A DNA stretch of 64,000 nt from Bradyrhizobium yuanmingense. Its GTDB lineage: Bacteria > Pseudomonadota > Alphaproteobacteria > Rhizobiales > Xanthobacteraceae. Where the stretch lies: contig NZ_FMAE01000008.1 of NCBI RefSeq assembly GCF_900094575.1, positions 62,001-126,000 of the forward strand. Reading direction: 5' to 3'. Positions 36,489 to 45,068 of the stretch are shown piece by piece (position 1 is the stretch's first letter; every line of letters starts with the position of its first letter). Made by a program: the position numbers and the translations under genes. The notes under the pieces are model-generated. The model did no database searches. It was not told the DNA's origin and saw only the letters and a program-made list of their open reading frames with translations.

Positions 36489-36911
36489 GTGTCCGCTCAT
36501 TCCCATGAGATCGAGGAGGGCCTCGCCTTCCTGCCCAGATTTGATGCCGCTGGCCTCGTGACGGTCGTCGCCACCGACGTCGCCACCGGCGACGTGCTGA
36601 TGGTCGCGCACATGAACGACGAGGCGCTGCGCAAGACCATTGCGACCGGCGAAGCCTGGTATTTCAGCCGCTCGCGCAATGCGTTGTGGCGAAAAGGTGA
36701 GACGTCGGGTCAGATCCAGCGCGTGGTCGAGATGCGCACCGATTGCGATCAGGATGCGGTCTGGATCCGCATCGAGCAGATCGGCGCGGCCTGCCATACC
36801 GGCCGGCGGTCGTGCTTCTACCGCAAGGTCGAGGCCGAGGGCGGGGGAGCGAGATTGGTCTTCACTGAGGCGGACCGGCTGTTCGATCCGAACGACGTTT
36901 ACAGGAAGTAG
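36489..36911 (+). CDS. hisI: Phosphoribosyl-AMP cyclohydrolase
   Basis: A 140-residue stand-alone HisI with no HisE fusion. It opens the ring of PR-AMP in histidine synthesis. Motifs are WYFSRSRNALWRKGETSG, the metal site DCDQDAVWI and the zinc Cys pair AACHTGRRSCFY. The start is GTG. It forms a probable operon with folE; the pairing joins two purine-ring-opening cyclohydrolases and, as I recall, recurs in rhizobia. Confidence 0.95.
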   Translation: MSAHSHEIEEGLAFLPRFDAAGLVTVVATDVATGDVLMVAHMNDEALRKTIATGEAWYFSRSRNALWRKGETSGQIQRVVEMRTDCDQDAVWIRIEQIGAACHTGRRSCFYRKVEAEGGGARLVFTEADRLFDPNDVYRK

Positions 36912-36917
36912 CAGCCT

Positions 36918-36956
36918 GTCATTCCGGGTTCGCGCTGTCGCATGCCCCGGAATGAC
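36918..36956. repeat. Palindromic repeat, family R4 (short form)
   Basis: An 11-bp perfect stem (gtcattccggg/cccggaatgac) lies 6 bp past hisI. It may also act as a transcript end. Confidence 0.6.
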
Positions 36957-36968
36957 GCGGAGCGTCAG

Positions 36969-36983
36969 TTAACCCCGCCTTAA
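36969..36983. promoter_or_regulatory. Exact CtrA-type box upstream of the transglycosylase gene
   Basis: TTAA-CCCCGCC-TTAA followed by CC exactly matches the CtrA consensus. It lies 25 bp upstream of the first possible start codon and about 80 bp upstream of the second. Confidence 0.6.
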
Positions 36984-37007
36984 CCATACCTGCCCCACGG
37001 TGAGACG

Positions 37008-38081
37008 ATGGGCGCCGAATTGCCGGCGTCGCTCAGCGCCGCGCGGGGCGGGCCCTCCACCATGTCGATCGACAGTTTCAGTGCCACGCAGACGGCCGGC
37101 CTTGATCCGTCGCGCGCGCGTGTCGCCGGTGCGATCAAGCAGGCCTCGAACGTCACAGGCGTCAGCTTCCAGTACATGCTGACCACGGCCAAGATGGAAT
37201 CGGACTTCAATCCGACGGCCACCGCCACCACCTCGTCCGCGCAGGGGCTCTACCAGTTCATCGACCAGACCTGGCTCGGCACGGTGAAGGAAGCGGGTGC
37301 CCAGCTCGGCTATGGCAGCTACGCCGACGCCATCACCAGGACGTCATCGGGGACCTACACCGTCGACGATCCCGTCAAGAAGCGGTCGATCATGAAGCTG
37401 CGCGACGATCCCGAAGCCGCTTCCGCCATGGCCGCGGCGCTGACGCAGTCGAACAGCTTCAAGCTCACGGGCCTGCTCGGGCGCAGGCCGAGCGACAGCG
37501 AACTCTACATGGCCCATTTCATGGGCGTCCGCGGCGCGGCGAAATTGATCGCCAATGCCGAGGACAATCCGCAAGCCGTCGGCGCGCGGCTGTTTCCCAA
37601 CGCGGCGGCCGCCAACCGCCCGATCTTCTACGCCAAGGACGGCCGCGCCCGCAGCGTCTCCGAGGTCTATTCGGTCCTGGACAGCCGCTATGCCAGCGCG
37701 GCCAATTCAAAGGTAACCCGCAGCGCGATGGCGATGTATGGCGCCACGCCTTCGACCACGCAGGTCGCGAGTGCCAATGCAGTGGTGCCCACTGCGCCTG
37801 TCGTGGACAACGCCGCCTATCTCCAGACCTTCCCGAATGCCCGCACAGTGACGCCCGTCAGCGCGACGTCGTCGACACATGTCGCGGACAATCCGACGGG
37901 CACGCCGGTGTTTCGTTCGATCTATCAACCCGGCGATGCCACGCAGCCGGTCTCGACCACGGTGCAGAAACTATGGGGCAACAATGCCTCGCTCACCTCG
38001 GTCGCAGCGGCGACGCCGGACGTGCGGCCGCCGCAACCGCTCGATCTCTTCAGTGATCGCAGCGGCACGTTCTCGAGCTAG
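37008..38081 (+). CDS. Lytic transglycosylase (SLT domain) protein
   Basis: A 357-residue protein (or 339 from the internal ATG at 37062, MSIDSFSATQ). The SLT domain is at about 50-200. The catalytic Glu is in AKMESDFNPTA, followed by SSAQGLYQFIDQTWL. No classical signal peptide is visible, as in some flagellar-type muramidases exported by other routes. The C-terminal ~140 residues are Thr/Ala/Val-rich and probably disordered. It likely cuts peptidoglycan, perhaps for envelope appendages. An exact CtrA-type box lies in its promoter. Confidence 0.88.
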   Translation: MGAELPASLSAARGGPSTMSIDSFSATQTAGLDPSRARVAGAIKQASNVTGVSFQYMLTTAKMESDFNPTATATTSSAQGLYQFIDQTWLGTVKEAGAQLGYGSYADAITRTSSGTYTVDDPVKKRSIMKLRDDPEAASAMAAALTQSNSFKLTGLLGRRPSDSELYMAHFMGVRGAAKLIANAEDNPQAVGARLFPNAAAANRPIFYAKDGRARSVSEVYSVLDSRYASAANSKVTRSAMAMYGATPSTTQVASANAVVPTAPVVDNAAYLQTFPNARTVTPVSATSSTHVADNPTGTPVFRSIYQPGDATQPVSTTVQKLWGNNASLTSVAAATPDVRPPQPLDLFSDRSGTFSS

Positions 38082-38408
38082 CTTCGCTCTTGCTCCGGAC
38101 GCCGCGTTACGTCCGTGCACAAGATCGAGACTGTGTGCGCAGCTGCGTCAACACCGTCATTGCGAGCGCAGCGAAGCAATCCAGAATCTCTCCGCGGATA
38201 CAGTCCTGGATTGCTTCGCTGCGCTCGCAATGACGGAGGATCAGCGAGAGCTCGTCGCGTGTGCCGCACGTGGCGGCTTTGTTCCCTTAACAAATCATCA
38301 ACAAAACCAGCCAGTTATGGTGAACGCTTTGTTAAGCGTCGTGGTTTATTTTGTGTTGCAGGTGACGAGCGTCATCGTTTTTCGTTTGTTGTGTAAGCCG
38401 GAAGCAGC
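38082..38408. other. Intergenic region with R1 repeat and near-CtrA boxes
   Basis: No gene is supported. It holds the R1 palindrome (38155-38235). Before DUF2336 there are two degenerate TTAA-N7-TTAA-like sites, TTAA-CAAATCA-TCAA (38287-38301) and TGAA-CGCTTTG-TTAA. Confidence 0.45.
38155..38235. repeat. Palindromic dispersed repeat, family R1 copy 2
   Basis: Perfect 30-bp arms (38155-38184 and 38206-38235) enclose a 21-bp centre. The arms extend those of copy 1. Confidence 0.9.
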
Positions 38409-39584
38409 ATGATTGTTCGGCAGTTCATTCATTGGATCAGGACGGCGCCCGCAGGCGAGCGGGCCGAGGCAACACGGGCGCTGGCCCGGGCCTGGCTGAT
38501 CTCGGACCTTTCTGCAGACGATCGCATCGCCGCCGAAGGCGCGCTTCTGATGCTGCTCGACGATGCCTCGCCGCTGGTCCGGCAGGCGATGGCCGAAGCC
38601 TTTGCCCGCAGCCTCGACGCGCCGGCCTCAATTGTGCGGGCGCTGTCGGCCGATCAGCCGACAGTCGCACTGCCGGTGCTCGAACATTCCCCGCTCTTGA
38701 TCGACGCCGATCTCGTCGACATCGTCGCGACCGGCGGCGAGGAGGTGCAATGCGCAGTCGCCCGCCGCATCGCATTGCCGGTGTCGGTGTGCGCCGCGAT
38801 CGCCGAAGTCGGCTGCGCGGCTGCCGCGCTGGAGCTGATCGAGAATCCCCATGCCGAGCTCGCCCCGTTCTCCTGGGACCGGATCGTCGAGCGTCACGGT
38901 CATCTCGCCGCGATCCGCGAGGCGATGCTGGTGCTGGAGGATCTGCCGGCCGCAACGCGTGCTGCGCTGGTGGCAAAGCTCTCCGAGACGCTGGCGCAAT
39001 TCGTCGTGGCGCGGAACTGGCTGAGCGCCGAGCGCGCGGACCGCATCACCATCGAGGCGCGCGATCGCTCCACCATGAACATCGCGGCGCGCTCGCGCGG
39101 CGATGACATGCAGGGCCTGGTCCGGCATTTGCGCGTCACCGGCCAGCTGACCGCGGGCCTGATCCTGCGCGCACTACTGTCCGGCAATCTGGGCTTGTTC
39201 GATGCGGCACTCGCCGAGCTCGCCGATCTGCCGCTGGCGCGCGTCTCGGCGCTGCTGCACGAGCGCGGCGGCAACAGCGTGCACGCGCTGCTCCGTCGCG
39301 CCGGGCTTCCGGAGGCGACGTTTGCGGCGTTCCAGGTCGCGCTCGATGCCTGCCACGAGCAGGGCTTCGTCGATAGCGACGACGGCGCGGCGCGGCTGCG
39401 CCGGCGCATGGTCGAGCGCGTGCTCACCCATTGCGAGTCCGATCGCGGCGCCACCGAGCCGCTGATGGTCCTGCTGCGCCGCTTCGCCACTGAATCCGCG
39501 CGCGAAGAGGCACGGCTGTTCTGCGACGAGATTGTCGCGGATGATGTGGTCGATCCGCTCTATGACGATCTGATTGCGGCGTAG
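38409..39584 (+). CDS. DUF2336 domain protein
   Basis: A 391-residue soluble, helix-rich protein built of HEAT-like segments with many Ala and Leu (LLDDASPLVRQAMAEAFARS; VLEHSPLLIDADLVDIV). This matches alphaproteobacterial DUF2336 proteins, whose function is not well defined; they recur near signalling genes. Here it precedes Hpt and response-regulator genes on the other strand. Confidence 0.85.
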   Translation: MIVRQFIHWIRTAPAGERAEATRALARAWLISDLSADDRIAAEGALLMLLDDASPLVRQAMAEAFARSLDAPASIVRALSADQPTVALPVLEHSPLLIDADLVDIVATGGEEVQCAVARRIALPVSVCAAIAEVGCAAAALELIENPHAELAPFSWDRIVERHGHLAAIREAMLVLEDLPAATRAALVAKLSETLAQFVVARNWLSAERADRITIEARDRSTMNIAARSRGDDMQGLVRHLRVTGQLTAGLILRALLSGNLGLFDAALAELADLPLARVSALLHERGGNSVHALLRRAGLPEATFAAFQVALDACHEQGFVDSDDGAARLRRRMVERVLTHCESDRGATEPLMVLLRRFATESAREEARLFCDEIVADDVVDPLYDDLIAA

Positions 39585-39626
39585 TTCGAAGCTCGCGACA
39601 AGGCGGGCCGGAAGAGAGACAGGCTC

Positions 39627-39706
39627 CGTCATTGCGAGCGCAGCGAAGCAATCGAGAATCCCTCCGCGGGGACAGTCTGGATTGCTTCGCTGCGCTCGCA
39701 ATGACG
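39627..39706. repeat. Palindromic dispersed repeat, family R1 copy 3
   Basis: The 30-bp arms match except for one base (atcgag in place of atccag). It lies between the convergent DUF2336 and Hpt genes. Confidence 0.88.
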
Positions 39707-39724
39707 AGAGGAGAGAGTTCGGCC

Positions 39725-40303
39725 TTATTCCGCCGGCGCGATGCTCGGCGCCAGGATCACCTCGAGATGCTCGGGGCGGTCGCGGTTGACGTAGGCAAGA
39801 TAATCATCGGCGACCTTGCGCAGGCGGCGGCTGAGCTCGGCCGAGACGCTGATCCTGTCCAGCCTGGTGTTCTCGTGCACGATGGCGAGAATGGCGTTGA
39901 TGTGGTGCGTGAACAGCTCGGCCGGCACCTTTTCCAGGTCAGGCGCGTGCTCGATGACGCGGCACAGGCTTTCGGCGATGCCTGCGGCTGAAGGAAAGCC
40001 GAATGTCGCCGCATCCCCCTTGATGTCATGCGCGGCGTGAAACAGCTCGTCGCGCAGTTTCTTCGTGAAGCCGTCGTTCTGCACGGCCGTCCAGGCGGCG
40101 GACAGTCGCTGGGCCTCGATCGCCATCCAGTCCTTGAACTCGCCGGAGAGGCTCGCGAGCGCCTGCTCGGCGCGGGCGACCGGGTCGTCGAGGTCTTTTT
40201 CTTCGACGCGGCGCAGGACCTTGCGCAGCGGATTGGGCTGCGTGATGACCTGGTGCGTGGCGAAGGCCTTGACCTCGATGTCCTTTGCGCTGTTCTTCGC
40301 CAT
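39725..40303 (-). CDS. Hpt domain phosphotransfer protein
   Basis: A 192-residue cytosolic protein. The Hpt four-helix domain is at about 75-185 with the phosphorylatable His in AAHDIKGDAATFG. The first ~50 residues are linker. It would relay phosphate between a kinase and a response regulator. It follows a receiver-domain gene by 28 bp on the same strand, so the two are probably co-transcribed and may be partners. The ATG at 40303 starts MAKNSAKDI. Confidence 0.88.
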   Translation of the reverse strand: MAKNSAKDIEVKAFATHQVITQPNPLRKVLRRVEEKDLDDPVARAEQALASLSGEFKDWMAIEAQRLSAAWTAVQNDGFTKKLRDELFHAAHDIKGDAATFGFPSAAGIAESLCRVIEHAPDLEKVPAELFTHHINAILAIVHENTRLDRISVSAELSRRLRKVADDYLAYVNRDRPEHLEVILAPSIAPAE

Positions 40304-40331
40304 GATGCCTGCCTCGTCTGAAGCGGTTGCG

Positions 40332-40877
40332 CTAGATGGTGGAGCGGGCCTTGTCGAGCAGCGAGGGCTGCTGCAGCACCTCGTGCTTTTCGCCGACGCG
40401 GCGCTCCGGGCCCATATAGGCGGAGTTGGTGTTGCGGCGCCGGTCGGGGCCGAAATAGGTCTTGGTCTTGATGAAGGGGCGGGGATTGGCGACGACGTTG
40501 AGGATACGCTGATAGAGCCCCTTGGCCGAGATCGGCTTGGCCAGAAATTCGGTGACGCCGGCATCGCGCGCGACCGTGACGCGACGTTTCTCCGAATGTC
40601 CGGTCAGCATGATGATCGGTGCGTAGGGATTGCCCTTGGATTCCGGCTGCCGGATCATCTGCGCGAGCTCGAGCCCGTCGAAGATCGGCATGGCCCAGTC
40701 GGTGATGACGATGTCGGGCACGTAATGGCTGTACATTTCGAGCGCCGTGGCGCCGTCCTCGGCCTCATAGACCTCGCGCGCGCCGAACGAATGCAGCAGC
40801 GTCCGCAGGATGCGGCGCATGTGCGGATTGTCGTCGCAGACGAGGAAGCGCAGCTTGTTGAAGTCGATACGGAACAT
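40332..40877 (-). CDS. CheY-like response regulator with C-terminal extension
   Basis: A 181-residue protein. The receiver domain (about 8-130) has the acidic pair CDDN, phospho-Asp in VITDWAMP, Thr in MLTGHS and Lys in AKPIS. The last ~45 residues form a basic extension (FGPDRRRNTNSAYMGPERR) and no DNA-binding domain is present. It likely signals by protein contact. It is the first gene of a two-gene unit with the Hpt protein. A GTTAAC palindrome lies just upstream. Confidence 0.92.
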   Translation of the reverse strand: MFRIDFNKLRFLVCDDNPHMRRILRTLLHSFGAREVYEAEDGATALEMYSHYVPDIVITDWAMPIFDGLELAQMIRQPESKGNPYAPIIMLTGHSEKRRVTVARDAGVTEFLAKPISAKGLYQRILNVVANPRPFIKTKTYFGPDRRRNTNSAYMGPERRVGEKHEVLQQPSLLDKARSTI

Positions 40878-40902
40878 GACGCCCGGGCCAAAAGCGGGTC
40901 AA

Positions 40903-40939
40903 CCTTCGTTAACCATATCGTGCCGGGAGTTAACGAAGG
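40903..40939. promoter_or_regulatory. Inverted repeat upstream of the response regulator
   Basis: Perfect 11-bp arms (ccttcgttaac 40903-40913, gttaacgaagg 40929-40939) are separated by 15 bp, 26 bp upstream of the ATG. Each arm holds a TTAAC half-site. Candidate operator. Confidence 0.5.
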
Positions 40940-40969
40940 GTTGCGGCCAGGGTTGGGGCGGCAGGACAC

Positions 40970-41749
40970 TCAGTAGCCGAACTGCTCCCGCAGGATGCGC
41001 TCTTCCAGGCTGTGGCCAGGGTCGAACAGCATCCGCATCGAGATGCTCTTGTCCGAAAGCACTTCGACGCGCCGGACCCTGCGCACCTCCTCGTGGTCGG
41101 CGACCGCTGCGACGGGGCGCTTGTCGTCTTCCAGCACCTCGATCACGACATAGGCGGTATTGGGCAGGAGGGCGCCGCGCCAGCGCCGCGGCCGGAAGGC
41201 GCTGATTGGCGTCAGCGCCAGCAGGGCGGCGTTGATTGGGAGGATGGGTCCCTGGGCGGAGAGGTTATAGGCCGTTGAGCCTGCCGGCGTCGCGACGATA
41301 ATGCCATCGGCGATCAGCTCCGGCATGCGTTCGCGCTCGTCGATAAGTATCCGCAAGCGCGCCGCCTGGGAGGTCTGGCGGAATAAGTAGACCTCGTTGA
41401 TGGCGTGGTGCAGGTGAACGCGGTCGTTGACGTCGGTCGCGCGCATCAAGAGCGGATTGATCTCGGATTCATGCGCCGTCTCGAGCCGTTGGCGCAGATC
41501 ATGCGTCGAGTACTCGTTCATCAGGAAGCCGACCGTGCCGCGGTGCATGCCGTAGATCGGCTTTCCCGTACGCATATGGTGGTGCAGCGTCTGCAGCATC
41601 AGCCCATCGCCGCCGAGTGCGACGACCACGTCGGCCTCATCGGGATCGCAATTGCCATAGTCCCTGGTCAGCTGGCCAAAGGCGGCTTGCGCCTCGTTGC
41701 TCGGGCTGGCGACGAAGGCGATCCGGTCGTATCGCGCAGGCTTGGTCAT
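40970..41749 (-). CDS. nadK: NAD kinase
   Basis: A 259-residue protein that phosphorylates NAD to NADP. It has the ATP-NAD kinase GGDG motif (VVALGGDGLMLQ), the NAD-site NEVYLF region and ATPAGSTAYNLSAQGPI. Length is normal. It is a single gene, with the start ATG at 41749 before a weak SD. Confidence 0.96.
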   Translation of the reverse strand: MTKPARYDRIAFVASPSNEAQAAFGQLTRDYGNCDPDEADVVVALGGDGLMLQTLHHHMRTGKPIYGMHRGTVGFLMNEYSTHDLRQRLETAHESEINPLLMRATDVNDRVHLHHAINEVYLFRQTSQAARLRILIDERERMPELIADGIIVATPAGSTAYNLSAQGPILPINAALLALTPISAFRPRRWRGALLPNTAYVVIEVLEDDKRPVAAVADHEEVRRVRRVEVLSDKSISMRMLFDPGHSLEERILREQFGY

Positions 41750-42002
41750 GGCTTCTCGGCAGGGCCGCTGGGTCGAGGAAGGTTCCGCCGGGCTCGTCTA
41801 TACGAGGTAGGCCCGTATTGTCGAGGATGACCGCCCACCAAAGCTAATGGGGACGGTCCAACCGGACTTAAGCACAGAACCGGGCAATTTGAACCCGGCC
41901 GGCCGCTTCAGGGCCCGCACCGCCAATGTTTCCCCAAACCGTCGTAATTTGGCGCTACCTTTCTGACTCCCCGGCGGTCACGGCCGGACACGGAGGATGA
42001 TC

Positions 42003-43571
42003 ATGGTCACGACTTTGCCGGCGCTCCGCCGCGCGGGCCTGGTGTTGGCGGTGTCGGCTTTCGCGTTCGCCGGCCTTGCACACGCAGATGATGCGCCGCA
42101 GCCGCGCTCCGAGGCGGCCGCGCCGGCCGGACAGAAGGGTGGGCGCGGCGGTGCCGCGCAAGGCGCGCCGCAGACGTCGTCGTCCGCGGCCGAGCCGCAC
42201 CGTCTGCCGCCGGATTCGACCACGAAGCAGACGCTCGATCTGCCCGGCCGGACCCTCAACTTCACGGCCACCGCCGGGTCGATCCGCGTGTTCGATGGCA
42301 AAGGCGAGCCGTTGGCCGACATCGCCTATACGTCCTACCAGCTCGACGGTGCCGAGCGCGCCACGCGTCCGGTGACGTTCCTGTTCAACGGCGGGCCCGG
42401 TGCGTCCTCGGCCTGGCTTCAGTTCGGCGCGGCCGGGCCGTGGCGCTTGCCGCTCGATGGCGAGGCCTTGTCGCCGTCGGCCTCGCCCGAGGTGAAGCCG
42501 AACGCGGAGACCTGGCTTGATTTCACCGATCTCGTCTTCATCGACCCCGTCAGCACCGGCTACAGCCGCTTCGTGGCGAGCGGCGAGGATGCCCGCAAAT
42601 CGTTCTACTCCGTCGACGGCGACGCCAACTCGATCGCGCTTGTGATCCGACGCTGGCTCGAAAAGCACGAGCGGCTGACTTCGCCGAAATACGTCGCCGG
42701 CGAAAGCTATGGCGGCATTCGCGGCCCCAAGGTCTTGCGCCAGTTGCAGCTCCAGCACGGCGTCGGCGTCAGGGGCTTGATCCTGGTCTCGCCGCTCTTG
42801 GATTTCCGCGAGTTCACCGGCACGAGCCTCCTGCAATATGTCGCGACGCTGCCGAGCTACGTGGCAGTGGCGCGCGAAGCCAAACGTCCGGTCAAGCGCG
42901 CCGACCTCGCCGACGTCGAAGCTTACGCGCGCGGCGAATTCCTGACCGACCTCGTCAAAGGCGAGGCGGACAAGGAGGCAACCACGCGTCTGGCCGACAA
43001 GGTCGCCGAACTCACCGGCATCGACCAGGCGGTGAGCCGCCGCCTCGCCGGCCGCTTCGACGTCGGTGAATTCCGCCGCGAATTCGACCGCAAGAACGGC
43101 AAGGTGACCGGACGCTACGATGCCTCGGTGCGCGGCTTCGATCCCTATCCGGACTCGAGCAGCTCGCGCTTCGGCGATCCCTCCGGCGATGCGCTCCAGG
43201 CACCGCTGACGAGCGCCGCGGTCGACGTGCTCTCGCGCAAGCTCAACTGGCGGCCCGGCGGCTCATATGAAGTCCTGAACGGTGCTGTCGAAGGGCAATG
43301 GGATTTCGGCCGCGGCATCAACCCGCCGCAATCGGTCTCCGAGCTGCGCCAGATCCTCGCCACCGATGCGAAGCTGAACGTGCTGGTCACGCACGGCCTG
43401 TTCGATCTCGCCACGCCCTATTTCGCAACGAGGCGGGTGCTCGACCAGTTGCCGGCCTTCGTGACGCAGCGCGTGAAGTTCGTGGTCTATCCCGGCGGCC
43501 ACATGTTCTATTCGCGCGACGGATCGCGGCAGGCGTTCCGAAGCGAGGTCGAGGCGCTCATTCGGGAGTAG
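42003..43571 (+). CDS. Serine carboxypeptidase (peptidase S10 family), secreted
   Basis: A 522-residue protein with a signal peptide (LVLAVSAFAFAGLAHA) and a low-complexity linker to about residue 60. The S10 catalytic core has NGGPGASSAW, nucleophile Ser in GESYGG, Asp in HGLFDLATPY and His in PGGHMFY. The ATG at 42003 is chosen because ggagg lies 6 bp before it; a second ATG at 41997 overlaps that SD. Likely periplasmic exopeptidase. The 3' end overlaps the next convergent gene by 14 bp. Confidence 0.93.
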   Translation: MVTTLPALRRAGLVLAVSAFAFAGLAHADDAPQPRSEAAAPAGQKGGRGGAAQGAPQTSSSAAEPHRLPPDSTTKQTLDLPGRTLNFTATAGSIRVFDGKGEPLADIAYTSYQLDGAERATRPVTFLFNGGPGASSAWLQFGAAGPWRLPLDGEALSPSASPEVKPNAETWLDFTDLVFIDPVSTGYSRFVASGEDARKSFYSVDGDANSIALVIRRWLEKHERLTSPKYVAGESYGGIRGPKVLRQLQLQHGVGVRGLILVSPLLDFREFTGTSLLQYVATLPSYVAVAREAKRPVKRADLADVEAYARGEFLTDLVKGEADKEATTRLADKVAELTGIDQAVSRRLAGRFDVGEFRREFDRKNGKVTGRYDASVRGFDPYPDSSSSRFGDPSGDALQAPLTSAAVDVLSRKLNWRPGGSYEVLNGAVEGQWDFGRGINPPQSVSELRQILATDAKLNVLVTHGLFDLATPYFATRRVLDQLPAFVTQRVKFVVYPGGHMFYSRDGSRQAFRSEVEALIRE

Positions 43572-44946
43572 GCCGGCGCTTGCGCGGCGGATACCGGCGC
43601 GCGATCTCGCGTGCGACGACTTTTTTTGGCTTCACGTTCGCGCCGGCAATCCAGATGTCGCTGATCTTGCCGCGCTTGTCACGGACCCGGCGCACCGGCT
43701 CGCCGTGGCTGGAATAGCCGGCAGCCCAGGCGAGCTTGCCGGTGTCGCGGCCGGTCACTTCGATTTCGGCGGCATCCATAAACGGGTTGTTGAACTGCGG
43801 GTTGGCGACGAGCACGCGGTTGCCGGCGGGGACGAGATCGGTCGCGCCCCAGATCGTCCACCAGCGCCCGGTCCAGTCGCGCACGCGCCGGTCGGGGGCG
43901 CCGCGGGTCTGGAAGACGCGCAGGATCTGCATCGCGCCGTCCATCCAGAACGGCGCCGCGCCGTCGATCGAGTTGCTGAGGATGCTGATTGCAAGCTCGC
44001 AAGCGGGAATGGAGCAGGTCCGCGAGATATAGCCCTGGAAACCGCCGCCATGGCCGAACCAGTCCCAGCCGTCGGTCTTGCCGGCATTGACTCCCAAGCC
44101 GTAATAGGCCTCGACGCTCTGCGGGATGCGCCAATGATTTCGCGTCATCTCACGGCGGCTCGCGATCGACAGCACGCTCTTCTTCGCGTTGGGCGCCAGC
44201 TGCGCGAAGAAGCGTGCGGTGTCGGCGGAGGTGGCGACGAAGCCTGCGGCAGATGCCATTGCATGTGCGGGATTGTCGCCGGGGATCACGCAGCGCTCGC
44301 CAAACGGCACTCTTCGCGTGTGGCCGCGCGCGAAGGCTGCGCCCTTGGGAAGCGGTGCGTCCGGTTCGGTCTCGCGCAGGCCGGCCGGCGCAATGATCTC
44401 GCGCTTGATCCAGACGGAGTAGGGCTCCTTCGCAACAGCCTCGATCACGAGGCCGAGCAGGCCAAAGCCGTGATTAGAATATTTGAAGCGTGTGCCGGGG
44501 TCGATCGCGGTCGGCAGCTTCAATTCTGCAAGCAGCTCCTTGGCATCGAGATAGGGGCGGCTGTCGATGAACTGGCCGGAATCGGCGCCGTCGCGCGTCA
44601 GCCCCGCGCTGTGCGATAGCACTTGCGCGATCGTGGTCTCGGCGACGCGCGGATCGAGGCCGCCGACATATCGGCCGACATGGTCGTCGAGCCGGAGCTT
44701 GCCCCGCTCGCGCAGCTTCATGATGCCGGCCGAGGTGAAGCTCTTGGAGTGCGAGGCGATGCGGAAGCGATGGCGCGGGGTGAGCTTCTCGCCGGTGTCG
44801 AGATTGGCGAGGCCGAACGCATGCTCGGCGACGACCTCGCCGCGATGGGCGAAAGCCACGATGACGCCCGGCTGCTGGATCGTCGTCAGCTGGTATTCGA
44901 TCCAGGAGCCGATGTAGTCGATCGCGGATCGCAGCCACGTGTCCAT
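43558..44946 (-). CDS. Serine hydrolase (beta-lactamase/PBP-like), cytosolic
   Basis: A 462-residue protein without a signal peptide. The SxxK motif is SHSK (about residue 67), and the Tyr motif YSNHGF is intact. The C-terminal ~110 residues form an extra beta domain (GRDTGKLAWAAGYSS). Likely an esterase or D-aminopeptidase-like enzyme. It is not related closely to the Tat-exported one at 23 kb. Confidence 0.9.
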   Translation of the reverse strand: MDTWLRSAIDYIGSWIEYQLTTIQQPGVIVAFAHRGEVVAEHAFGLANLDTGEKLTPRHRFRIASHSKSFTSAGIMKLRERGKLRLDDHVGRYVGGLDPRVAETTIAQVLSHSAGLTRDGADSGQFIDSRPYLDAKELLAELKLPTAIDPGTRFKYSNHGFGLLGLVIEAVAKEPYSVWIKREIIAPAGLRETEPDAPLPKGAAFARGHTRRVPFGERCVIPGDNPAHAMASAAGFVATSADTARFFAQLAPNAKKSVLSIASRREMTRNHWRIPQSVEAYYGLGVNAGKTDGWDWFGHGGGFQGYISRTCSIPACELAISILSNSIDGAAPFWMDGAMQILRVFQTRGAPDRRVRDWTGRWWTIWGATDLVPAGNRVLVANPQFNNPFMDAAEIEVTGRDTGKLAWAAGYSSHGEPVRRVRDKRGKISDIWIAGANVKPKKVVAREIARRYPPRKRRPTPE

Positions 44947-44998
44947 TGCGCTACCGGTTTGCGAGGGAGGTCGGTGCGAAAGGCTAGCCGAGAAAGCA

Positions 44999-45031
44999 GA
45001 ACGGGCACAACCTGAAAGGTTGTGCCCGTTT
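44999..45031 (-). terminator. Intrinsic terminator of the TPR gene
   Basis: A perfect 14-bp stem (aacgggcacaacct) with a 3-nt loop lies 38 bp past the TPR stop codon. U-rich sequence follows on both strands, so it may serve both directions. Confidence 0.8.
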
Positions 45032-45068
45032 GCGTCGTTCGGAGATGCGATGTCTCCAGTCTATGCCT

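Noticed and set aside
38155..39706. R1 palindromes as CRISPR repeats or transposon ends
   Set aside because: There is no regular spacer array, and the DNA between copies is ordinary coding sequence.
23033..44946. The two beta-lactamase-fold proteins as antibiotic resistance genes
   Set aside because: Their motifs fit esterase/peptidase serine hydrolases; no resistance context is present.
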